DNA of 64,000 nt, from positions 1 through 64,000 of the forward strand of contig DYEO01000079.1 in the NCBI GenBank assembly GCA_020725665.1, in the 5' to 3' direction. This document shows positions 1 to 7,297 of this stretch, in pieces. The position numbers and the translations under genes were made by a program. Each line of letters opens with the position of its first letter. The first letter of the stretch is position 1. A model generated the notes under the pieces. The model did not search any database. It had not been told where the DNA came from and worked only from the letters and a program-made list of their open reading frames with translations. Origin of the DNA: Dethiobacter sp. (lineage in GTDB: Bacteria > Bacillota > Dethiobacteria > DTU022 > UBA8154).

Positions 1-141
1 TCTGGCCTGGACGGTTCGAGGGTTCGACCTTCCAGTGAGCTCCCAGAGTATCCTCGAATCTTGGCCTCACCCCGGTGTAAGGACCGGAGTGGGAGGACAA
101 CACCTCCACTTAACGAATTAGGGCTGCGAATCGCCCGTTAG
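1..141 (+). other. Open frame and hairpins at left edge, unknown
   Basis: A plus-strand frame is open from the window edge to a TAG at 139-141, about 46 codons, and runs over the point where the minus-strand htpG fragment loses homology. The same stretch carries two hairpins, 68-91 (CACCCCGGT paired with ACCGGAGTG) and 88-110 (AGTGGGAGG paired with CCTCCACT). I do not recognise the peptide. The inference is that this is the end of an inserted or rearranged segment that cut htpG; it could equally be non-coding structured DNA. Confidence 0.2.
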
Positions 142-282
142 CGCTTTGTAATAAATTTTGTCAATAGCATCGCTGGCATTGGAAATAAGCTCTCTTAAAA
201 AAATCTCCCTGTGTGTATAAACTGAGTTAATCAGCAGATCCAACAGCCTTTTTGATTCTGCTTTAAATTGTTTTTTTGCCAT
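118..282 (-). pseudogene. htpG: htpG 5' fragment (Hsp90 chaperone remnant)
   Basis: The first ~50 residues match the N-terminus of Htp[17 protein letters not shown], then the [15 protein letters not shown] stretch of the ATP-binding fold. The start at 282 follows AAGGGAGA. The frame stops at a TAA at 118-120 after ~54 codons, whereas HtpG is normally above 600 residues, so the middle and client-binding domains are gone. Homology fails around 118-135, so this is a truncation junction, not the window edge. The native regulatory region is intact upstream. As it stands it can make only a short non-functional peptide. Confidence 0.85.
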
Positions 283-319
283 GTATATCTCTCCCTTGCA
301 ATGAAATGAGAACATTTTT

Positions 320-346
320 TTAGCACTCTGATCCCGCGAGTGCTAA
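320..346. promoter_or_regulatory. CIRCE operator (HrcA binding site)
   Basis: TTAGCACTC (320-328), nine spacer bases, GAGTGCTAA (338-346): a perfect match to the CIRCE consensus. HrcA binds this inverted repeat to repress class I heat-shock genes such as groESL and dnaK, and in some Clostridia htpG. It lies directly downstream of the -10 of the promoter reading toward the htpG fragment, the standard place for repression. Confidence 0.95.
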
Positions 347-350
347 TTTT

Positions 351-379
351 TATGTACCATGCTTTATTTTATATGTCAA
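351..379 (-). promoter_or_regulatory. SigA-type promoter of the htpG fragment
   Basis: On the minus strand a perfect TTGACA (-35, bases 374-379) is followed after 17 bases by TACATA (-10, bases 351-356), which matches TATAAT only partly. Position just upstream of CIRCE and of the htpG start supports it. The promoter appears intact although the gene it served is truncated. Confidence 0.6.
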
Positions 380-512
380 TAGTGTCTTTAAATTTTTTTA
401 AGCGGTACCAGGGGAAGACAGCTCCGATTGTGATTTTAAAAGAAGCTTGACGCAGGGAGATGATACCAGTAATATTATTTTATTAACAAAAATATTTGAA
501 ATAATTCCGTGA

Positions 513-623
513 GCTACCTCCCTGCTGATCATACGCAGTAACAAGCTCCTCATTGACTGGCTGCTGCAACATATCCGCAAGGAGGACCAAGCCCTGGGCA
601 AATTCCTGCAGGACAAAATTTAA
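513..623 (+). pseudogene. Bacteriohemerythrin C-terminal remnant
   Basis: Between a TGA at 510 and a TAA at 621-623 a plus-strand frame encodes a peptide ending DWLLQHIRKEDQALGKFL, which resembles the last helix of bacteriohemerythrins (DWL..HI...D, including the His and Asp iron ligands). There is no suitable start and the first three helices are absent. I read it as the decayed tail of an oxygen- or iron-binding hemerythrin. The short length makes chance resemblance possible. The rest of 380-716 holds only AT-rich sequence and the ribosome site of the next gene. Confidence 0.45.
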
Positions 624-716
624 GCTATTTTTGTGACTTTGCATAACAAACAACAAACCGGCACTTTTTTTTAAAGGAAGTCGGACATCGAAACATATTC
701 TGGGGAGGCAAGAAGC

Positions 717-2867
717 ATGCATGGGTTTCAGTACGCAAACGTGGCGCGTGAAATGGAAGCATACGGTTATGACTCCGTCGTGAAAAGCCACTGCCGCATG
801 TGCCATGGAGGTTGCGGAGTGTTTGTCTTTGTCAAGGACGGTAAAGTTGCCAGGATCACCGGGGACCCGGATTGCCCGATCAACCACGGTACCCTATGCA
901 GCAAGGGGCTGGCCTCCGCACAGCTCGCCTATCATCCGGACCGGCTCACGTACCCGGTAAAGCGTGTCGGGCCAAAAGGGAGCAGTAAGTGGGAGCGCAT
1001 CTCCTGGGATGAGGCTCTCGATACTATCGCCGCGCGCATCCTGGATTACAAGGAAAAATACGGGGCGGAGTCCATCGTCTTCGGCTACGGGACAGGGCGC
1101 GAAAATGAGGCGGTCATTTACCGCATCGCCAACTTGCTCGGTTCCCCCAATGTCCTCACTGCGGGCCACTTCTGTTACGGCCCCCGCATTGCTACAAGCA
1201 TTATTACCTGCGGCACAAATCCAATTATAGATTACGAAAATTTCCCCAAGTGTATTATGATGTGGGGTAACAATATGACCATCTCCAATCCTGACGAATA
1301 CAAAGGGGAGCCCTTTTCCGTGGCCCTGGACGCGGGAGCAAAATTGATCGTCGTTGATCCGCGGCTAACCCGTCCTGCCGCGCGGGCTCATATCTGGCTG
1401 CAGCTCCGGCCCGGCACCGATGCGGCCCTGGCCCTGGGCATGCTCAACGTCATTGTCAACGAGGAACTCTACGACAGGGAGTTTGTAAATAATTACACTC
1501 ATGGTTGGGATGCCTTCGTCAAACGGGTGAATGAGTACCCCCTGGAGCGGGTCGAAGAGATTACCTGGGTGCCGCAGGAGAAAATCAGGGAGGCGGCAAG
1601 GCTGTTTGCCGCAACAAAGCCGGCCGCGGTACAGTGGGGTGTGGCCATCGAACAGCAGATAAACTGCGCCGACAATGACCGGTTGCTCATGTTTCTCATA
1701 GGCTTGACCGGCAACATCGATGCACGCGGCGGCCAGGTTCTATACAAGACGCCACCCATTGTGAATGTGGGCCGCTTTGGTGCCCATGACAAACTTCCGC
1801 GGGAACAGGTAGCAAAGCGCCTGGGGGGTGAACGTTTCCGGTTGGCCGGGCATTTTGCCATCATCAACCCCAAAACTGTCTGGGACGCTATTCTTGAAGA
1901 AAAACCCTATCCCGTGAAAATGCTCTTCTTTATCAGTTCCAACCCCGTGCTCACCCGGGCCAATGCCTGTGAGGTATACAGGGCACTGGAGAAGGTGGAA
2001 TTCATGGCGGTGTCCGATTTTTTCCTGACCCCCACGGCGGAGCTGGCCGATATCGTGTTGCCGGCGGCAACCTGGCTGGAGATGGACTATATTGGTGATT
2101 TCTGGAAGCGCCACGGCTACATCCTGCCGCGCCGCAAGGTCGTGCAGGTAGGGGAATGCCGTTCCGATCACGAGATGCTCAACGATCTGGCACACAGGAT
2201 CGGGCAGGGGGAACACTGGTGGGATACCTTTGAAGGCGGCCTCGATTATATCCTCGCGCCGATGGGGATTACCTGGCAGGAATTTAAGCAGATGGACTAC
2301 ATCAGGGGAGAAGTAAAATACGAAAAGTACAGGGAAAAGGGGTTTTCCACCCCCACGCGGAAATTCGAACTTTATTCCACCGTGCTGGAGAAAATGGGTT
2401 ACGATCCCCTGCCGCAGCACCGTGAAGTACCCGAAAGCCCCGTAAGCACGCCGGAGCTGTACAGGGAATACCCCTACATCCTGATCACGGGGGCGAGACA
2501 GCCCGGTTTCTTCCACACGGAGAACCGGCAGGTTCCCTGGCTGCGGGAACTGCACCGGGAACCCCGGGTGGAAATCCACCCCGAAACGGCCGCAAAAGAA
2601 GGGATCAAAGAGGGGGACTGGGTGATCATCGAATCCCCGCGCGGTAAAGTGCGGCAGCGGGCCAGACTTTTCTCCGGGATCGACCCTAGAGTTGTGGCAG
2701 CCCAGCATGCCTGGTGGTATCCGGAAAGAAAAGACCCGGGTCACGGGTGGGACGAATCCAATATCAATATCCTGACCGATAATGCGTACGAAGGCTGTGA
2801 CCCCGCCATGGGAGCCACTAACGTGAGGACACTCCTCTGCCGCATTAGATTGGAAGTTGGAAGGTAG
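717..2867 (+). CDS. Mo/W bis-MGD oxidoreductase, catalytic subunit
   Basis: A 716-residue member of the DMSO-reductase superfamily. Cys26, Cys29, Cys33 and Cys61 form the N-terminal [4Fe-4S] site; residues 50-580 are the molybdopterin body (AKLIVVDPR, LRPGTDAALALG); the C-terminal molydopterin-dinucleotide-binding domain begins near 600. Cys153, after the LGSPN motif, is at the expected metal-ligand position, as in acetylene hydratase and PhsA-like enzymes. No twin-arginine signal is visible, so it should be cytoplasmic. ATG at 717 follows GGGGAGG. The last residues (RLEVGR) are encoded within a repeat-like tract and look non-native. It is followed by its Fe-S partner and a CoA ligase. Substrate unknown; a redox or hydration/hydroxyl-transfer reaction on an organic substrate is plausible. 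Confidence 0.85.
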   Translation: MHGFQYANVAREMEAYGYDSVVKSHCRMCHGGCGVFVFVKDGKVARITGDPDCPINHGTLCSKGLASAQLAYHPDRLTYPVKRVGPKGSSKWERISWDEALDTIAARILDYKEKYGAESIVFGYGTGRENEAVIYRIANLLGSPNVLTAGHFCYGPRIATSIITCGTNPIIDYENFPKCIMMWGNNMTISNPDEYKGEPFSVALDAGAKLIVVDPRLTRPAARAHIWLQLRPGTDAALALGMLNVIVNEELYDREFVNNYTHGWDAFVKRVNEYPLERVEEITWVPQEKIREAARLFAATKPAAVQWGVAIEQQINCADNDRLLMFLIGLTGNIDARGGQVLYKTPPIVNVGRFGAHDKLPREQVAKRLGGERFRLAGHFAIINPKTVWDAILEEKPYPVKMLFFISSNPVLTRANACEVYRALEKVEFMAVSDFFLTPTAELADIVLPAATWLEMDYIGDFWKRHGYILPRRKVVQVGECRSDHEMLNDLAHRIGQGEHWWDTFEGGLDYILAPMGITWQEFKQMDYIRGEVKYEKYREKGFSTPTRKFELYSTVLEKMGYDPLPQHREVPESPVSTPELYREYPYILITGARQPGFFHTENRQVPWLRELHREPRVEIHPETAAKEGIKEGDWVIIESPRGKVRQRARLFSGIDPRVVAAQHAWWYPERKDPGHGWDESNINILTDNAYEGCDPAMGATNVRTLLCRIRLEVGR

Positions 2868-2912
2868 AGGTTGGAAGTTAGAGGTTTTTTTAGGGGCGAG
2901 GCATGCTCGCCC
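2842..2912 (+). repeat. Short direct repeats and hairpin after the Mo subunit
   Basis: TTGGAAGTT occurs twice within about 25 bases (near 2849 and 2871), the first copy inside the 3' end of the coding sequence. A hairpin follows: GGGCGAG (2894-2900), five-base loop, CTCGCCC (2906-2912). There is no T-run after the stem, so a strong terminator is unlikely. It may be a small dispersed repeat that has extended the preceding gene. Confidence 0.35.
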
Positions 2913-2962
2913 GCCGGGCGCAGCACGTTGGTTAATCCTGAAAAAAGGAAAGGAGAATGCTC

Positions 2963-3484
2963 GTGCAAAAATATGTCTTGCTGATTGATCATGAGGCCTG
3001 TTGGGGCTGTATGACCTGTGAAGTGGCCTGCAAACAGGAAAACAAGGCGCCTGATGGTGTCAAGCTTATCTATGTTACGGAGGATGGACCCAAAGAAAGC
3101 GCTGGAAAGCTAAACTTCCTCTACCGGGTTAACAACTGCCGGCACTGTGAGAATCCCTTCTGTGCCGAGGCATGTCCGGTAGAGGCCATCAGCAAAAGGG
3201 ATGACGGGATCGTGATCATGGATAATGAGACCTGCACGGGATGCGAGGCCTGCCTGGAGGCCTGCCCCTATCACGCCATCGCTTTCGACAAGGAGCTGAG
3301 AATTTCCCGGAAGTGCAATCTCTGCTACCAGCGGGTCGATTACGGACTTATTCCGGCCTGTGCCGACAATGTCTGTCCCGCCCATTGCATCTATTTTGGC
3401 GACCCCGGGGAAATAGAGAAGGTTATGGCGCAAAAGAGAAAGGCGCGAAACACAAAGAGTGACTGCATAACACCTGAACAATAG
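2963..3484 (+). CDS. Four-cluster ferredoxin subunit (DmsB/PhsB type)
   Basis: About 173 residues with four Cys clusters in the DmsB/HycB arrangement: CWGCMTCEVAC near the start, CRHCENPFCAEACP in the middle, CTGCEACLEACP, and CNLC...C...C at the end. It would hold four [4Fe-4S] clusters and pass electrons to or from the catalytic subunit upstream. An ATG at 2957 abuts the GGAGA, so GTG at 2963, seven bases from it, is the better start. The gap to the upstream gene is ~90 bases. No membrane anchor follows, so the pair is probably soluble and exchanges electrons with ferredoxin or a flavoprotein. Confidence 0.85.
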   Translation: MQKYVLLIDHEACWGCMTCEVACKQENKAPDGVKLIYVTEDGPKESAGKLNFLYRVNNCRHCENPFCAEACPVEAISKRDDGIVIMDNETCTGCEACLEACPYHAIAFDKELRISRKCNLCYQRVDYGLIPACADNVCPAHCIYFGDPGEIEKVMAQKRKARNTKSDCITPEQ

Positions 3485-3511
3485 CAGGAACTGCCTGAAA
3501 GGGGACAGAGA

Positions 3512-5098
3512 ATGGGTAATATACATATTCACATCGGCGAGATGCTGGCGAGAAATGCCAGAATGTTTCCACAGAGCATCGCCCTGGTGGAGAGAATTCC
3601 CGCAGAGCAGAAAAGGTTCACGCTTACCTGGCGTGAGTTTGACCGGCGCGCCAACCAGTTCTCCCGGGTGCTGCGGGAAATGGGCATCAAAAAAGGGGAT
3701 CGGGTCATGCAGCTTATGCATAACTCCATAGACTGGCTGGTGGTCTACTTTGGTATTGTACGCACCGGTGCCTGGGTGGTCCCCCTTAATTTTCGTTTTA
3801 GCGGTGAGGACATAAAAAAATGCGCCGACGTTGCGGAACCACAGGTCTTTATCTTCGGTGAGGAGTTCAGGGAGAGGATTGAGGAAATCAAGGATACATT
3901 GGGCACGGTGCGAAAATATATCTGCACAGGCGGAGAAATCCCCCCCTACGCCGACTCTTATGCAGAGTTGCTGGCCGGAGCGGACGATGAGCCCCTTAAT
4001 GTGGAGATTACCTTTGACGATCCCTGCGGTCTCTACTTTACATCAGGCACGACCGGGCAGCCAAAGCCGATCCTCCTGACCCACCTTAACATGGCCACCG
4101 CCTGTATTACGGAAAATATACACCATTTCCAGACAAAGGAAGATATCTTCATCCTCATACCGCCCCTCTATCACACCGGCGCAAAGATGCACTGGTTTGG
4201 GAGCCTGATTGTTGGGGGGGCTTCGGTTATCCTGAAGGGGACAACGCCGGAATGCGTACTCGAAGCCGTGAGCGAGGAGAAGGGTACCATCGTCTGGCTC
4301 CTCATGCCCTGGGCGCAGGATATACTGCTGAAACTGGACAGCGGCGAAATGAAACTGGAAAACTATGAGCTTTCCCAGTGGCGCCTCATGCATATCGGGG
4401 CCCAGCCTGTTCCCCCTTCCCTGATCACGCACTGGAAACGGTACTTTCCCAGGATGGCCTATGATACGACCTACGGTCTGAGCGAATCCACCGGCCCCAA
4501 CTGTGTGCACCTGGGGATAGAAAACACCCACAAGGTGGGCGCGATCGGGCGTCCCGGTTTCAACTGGGAAACCCGTATTGTGGACGCAGCAGGGAATGAT
4601 GTTGCTCCCGGTCAGCCGGGCGAGCTGATCCTGCGCGGCAACGGGGTCATGAAAGAATACTATAAAAATCCGGAGGCAACAGCTAAAACGTTGCGGGATG
4701 GCTGGCTCTATACGGGCGACCTGGTGAGGCAGGATGAAGAGGGATTCATCTATATCGTGGACCGCAAAAAGGATGTAATCATTACCGGCGGCGAAAATGT
4801 ATTTCCGGTGGAGGTGGAAAACTTTATCCACACCCACCCGGACGTGAAAGACGTTGCCGCAATCGGCTTTCCCGATGAGCGGCTCGGCGAGATCGTGGCC
4901 GTCGTCGTCGCTTTAATCCCCGGCAAGGAAACCACGGAAAAAGAAATCCTGGAGTACTGTGAGAAACTTCCCCGCTATAAAAGACCCCGCAAGGTATTTT
5001 TCGGAGAAATACCGCGAAACCCCACCGGTAAAATAGAAAAACCGAAGTTAAGAAAAAAATACACCGGAATAGCAGAAGCTTTCAGAATAAAAGATTAA
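3512..5098 (+). CDS. AMP-forming acyl-CoA ligase
   Basis: A 528-residue ANL-superfamily enzyme. The ATP-binding loop YFTSGTTGQPKP lies near residue 175, the adenylate motif YGLSEST near 325, the hinge-region TGDL near 405, and the catalytic lysine motif NPTGKIEK near 505. It activates a carboxylic acid to its CoA thioester through an acyl-adenylate. Substrate cannot be read from sequence; its form is that of medium-chain or aromatic acyl-CoA synthetases. ATG follows AAAGGGGA, 27 bases after the ferredoxin gene, so the three genes look like one operon in which the Mo enzyme acts before or after CoA activation. Confidence 0.88.
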   Translation: MGNIHIHIGEMLARNARMFPQSIALVERIPAEQKRFTLTWREFDRRANQFSRVLREMGIKKGDRVMQLMHNSIDWLVVYFGIVRTGAWVVPLNFRFSGEDIKKCADVAEPQVFIFGEEFRERIEEIKDTLGTVRKYICTGGEIPPYADSYAELLAGADDEPLNVEITFDDPCGLYFTSGTTGQPKPILLTHLNMATACITENIHHFQTKEDIFILIPPLYHTGAKMHWFGSLIVGGASVILKGTTPECVLEAVSEEKGTIVWLLMPWAQDILLKLDSGEMKLENYELSQWRLMHIGAQPVPPSLITHWKRYFPRMAYDTTYGLSESTGPNCVHLGIENTHKVGAIGRPGFNWETRIVDAAGNDVAPGQPGELILRGNGVMKEYYKNPEATAKTLRDGWLYTGDLVRQDEEGFIYIVDRKKDVIITGGENVFPVEVENFIHTHPDVKDVAAIGFPDERLGEIVAVVVALIPGKETTEKEILEYCEKLPRYKRPRKVFFGEIPRNPTGKIEKPKLRKKYTGIAEAFRIKD

Positions 5099-5182
5099 GG
5101 GTGTGGCACGGGGACGGTAGCACGGGGACGTTTTGTTTGCCACATGGAAACAAGGGATCAGAAGAACCTTCCCCGTGTGGCC
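5099..5182 (+). repeat. REP-like palindromic repeat
   Basis: A GC-rich tract starts right after the ligase stop. CACGGGGACG occurs twice as direct copies near 5106 and 5122, GTGGCA near 5103 pairs with TGCCAC near 5140, and TTCCCCGTG near 5171 is complementary to the CACGGGGA arms. This GTGGCACGGGGACG type of repeat is, from memory, dispersed in Firmicutes genomes. It may also act as a 3' stabiliser for the operon. The remaining ~170 bases before the next gene show nothing clear. Confidence 0.45.
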
Positions 5183-5350
5183 TAGTTATGCCCTCCCCGG
5201 CGGATCGCCGTTAGTAGAAATGTATGGAGGAGGAAGATTGGGTTCGTGCAGGATCAACTGATAAAGTCAGGTAAAAATAAAATTGTCTGAAGGAAAATAT
5301 AAAGCCAATAGCCAATTAGATAAATAAAATCAAAATGAAAGGTGATATGA

Positions 5351-6010
5351 ATGGATTTACTTGAATGTATCAAAAAAAGGAAAAGTATTCGTGCTTACAG
5401 GGAAGAAAAAGTTGCCAAAGAAAAAATTCTTGAAATCATTGAAACTGCAGTTTGTGCTCCTTCATGGGCAAATGCCCAACCATGGGAGTTTAGCGTGGTG
5501 GGAGGCGAAGCGTTAGAAAAGATAAAAGAACTTATGGAGAAAAAAATACTAAACCGGGAAAAACCCAACCCGGACATACCTTTCCCCGCTTTTCCCGAAG
5601 AACACCAGCAGAGAATCAATCAATTCGGAAAAGATCTATTCGTCCATCTTGGTTTGGACAAAGAAGGAAAAGAAAAACGCGTTCAGTTTGCCGTGGAAAT
5701 GCATAAATTTTTTAACGCACCTGCTGCCATCTTTGTCACCATGGATAAAGAGCTAAGTTTATGGTCGCTCTTCGATCTTGGCCTGGTCGTGCAAAATATT
5801 GTTTTAACAGCGGCAAACGAAAACCTGGGTACCTGCATTCAGACTTCAACCGTAGCGTACCCCGATGTTCTGCGCCAGACTTTAAACATCCCGGAAAACA
5901 AAAATATCGTTTGTACAATTTGCATTGGCTATCCGGATGACAAACCAGTCAATGATTTTCAGAGCAGCCGTATGCCTGCCGATTCATTTGTAAGCGTTTT
6001 TGGTTTTTAA
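5351..6010 (+). CDS. Nitroreductase-family FMN protein
   Basis: 219 residues. The N-terminal RKSIRAYREE and CAPSWANAQPWEF segments are the FMN-contact and dimer motifs of the nitroreductase fold, and a GxCIQTS segment near 160 and the IVCTICIGYPDD strand near 190 fit the C-terminal half. Members reduce nitro groups, quinones or enoates with NAD(P)H, or dehydrogenate specialised substrates. ATG follows AAAGGTGATATGA. It is followed after ~25 bases by an MFS carrier, so the two are probably co-transcribed. Natural substrate unknown. Confidence 0.85.
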   Translation: MDLLECIKKRKSIRAYREEKVAKEKILEIIETAVCAPSWANAQPWEFSVVGGEALEKIKELMEKKILNREKPNPDIPFPAFPEEHQQRINQFGKDLFVHLGLDKEGKEKRVQFAVEMHKFFNAPAAIFVTMDKELSLWSLFDLGLVVQNIVLTAANENLGTCIQTSTVAYPDVLRQTLNIPENKNIVCTICIGYPDDKPVNDFQSSRMPADSFVSVFGF

Positions 6011-6037
6011 AGTCTGCGAAGCAGGAAGGGATTGTTT

Positions 6038-7258
6038 TTGGAAGCAAATATGATTAAACCAAGATGGGGTTTATTAATAGTTATCTGGTTTATATTATTT
6101 TTTATCTTTGCCATGTTGCAGGCTGTTTCACCTTTGTTGTCCGTAATTATTGAAGAATTGAAAATAACATACTGGATGGGAGGTTTTTTGTACATCGCCC
6201 CACTGGCGGCAATAGTGGGATTTTCTTACCCGCTGGGGCTGTTTGCAGATAAAATCGGTGTTGAAAAAGCTATCACTTTCGGCATGCTCATTGCGATCCT
6301 TTTTGGTTTCCTGAGGGGTTACTCGACAGGTTTTCTTTCACTGCTGTTTACAACGCTGCTCTATGGAACAGGGTTAACTTTTTGCTTTGTCAGCCTGGCA
6401 AAGTTCGTAAAAAAATATTTCCCTTTTTATTTGCTTACTATCGCAACCGGTGTTTATACAAGCGCTATCCCCACCGGATCAGGAATAGGGATTTCCCTAA
6501 CCCTGCCCCTTGCCCAAATTTTTGGGCTGCACTGGCGGAGTGTTTTTTGGTTATGGGGGAGTATTGCCGTTCCTGTTTTACTTATCTGGATGATCCTGGT
6601 GTTGCGTAAGCAGGCTAATGCTACCGTAATAGCAACTCCGGGAAGTATAAGCTCTAATAATAGCATAGGCAAACAGCCTTTGTTTTCCGGCCTGCAGCGT
6701 AATCTTAAAATCGTTCTCATTGCCGGCGCACTGTTTTTTTTGTTAAACCTGTTTTTTTATGCCGCAACCGGTTGGTTGCCCGCTTATCTGGCGGAAAATG
6801 GGTGGGAACCGGAATTTGCTGCAGTGGCCGCCTCAACAGTACCGCTGCTTGAAATTCCGGCTATATTAATATCGCCCCTTATATCCTTTGGCAGGAAAAA
6901 AATAGTCATGGCTTCCGGTTACCTGGGTATTGCCTTATCTATCCTGGTAATTGTATTATTTCCGGCAACGGCATGGCCGGCCTGTTTCACCCTGGGACTA
7001 TCTTTAGGCACTATATTTCCCTTAATTCTCTCTATCCCCGCAGAAATTCCGCATATAGGAGAGAATGTAGCCAAGGCCTCCGGTATACTGCTGTCAACCG
7101 GCTACCTTGGCCCCCTGGCAGGGATACCTTTGTTGGGCTTGTTCAGGGACATTTATGGAGAATTTATACCCGGGTTTGTTTTACTGATATGTTTAGCCGT
7201 TGTTGCCGCTCTGCTAACCTTTAAACTTCCCGAATTTATCGGGAAGGAAAGGGCATAA
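6038..7258 (+). CDS. MFS transporter
   Basis: About 406 residues with twelve hydrophobic segments, a GLFADKIGVEKA loop between helices 2 and 3 (the MFS GxxxDRxGRR signature in degenerate form), and a long central loop near residue 205. Likely a proton-coupled carrier for a small organic acid. GGAAGGG at 6024 is seven bases from TTG at 6038; TTG 6032 is too close and ATG 6050 rather far, so 6038 is the preferred start but not certain. The gene converges on the M24 gene with ~40 bases between and no clear terminator. Confidence 0.82.
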   Translation: MEANMIKPRWGLLIVIWFILFFIFAMLQAVSPLLSVIIEELKITYWMGGFLYIAPLAAIVGFSYPLGLFADKIGVEKAITFGMLIAILFGFLRGYSTGFLSLLFTTLLYGTGLTFCFVSLAKFVKKYFPFYLLTIATGVYTSAIPTGSGIGISLTLPLAQIFGLHWRSVFWLWGSIAVPVLLIWMILVLRKQANATVIATPGSISSNNSIGKQPLFSGLQRNLKIVLIAGALFFLLNLFFYAATGWLPAYLAENGWEPEFAAVAASTVPLLEIPAILISPLISFGRKKIVMASGYLGIALSILVIVLFPATAWPACFTLGLSLGTIFPLILSIPAEIPHIGENVAKASGILLSTGYLGPLAGIPLLGLFRDIYGEFIPGFVLLICLAVVAALLTFKLPEFIGKERA

Positions 7259-7297
7259 GAAAGTAATTTAATTGAACATAGCTATAACGTATTCACA

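Noticed and set aside
1740..2744. 334-codon minus-strand frame opposite the first Mo-oxidoreductase
   Set aside because: Lies wholly inside a clear coding gene on the other strand, has no ribosome site or family motif, and its composition (His, Pro, Gly rich) is that of an antisense shadow in GC-rich DNA.
4043..4837. 264-codon minus-strand frame opposite the CoA ligase
   Set aside because: Antisense to a gene with all ANL motifs intact; no start signal and no recognisable domain.
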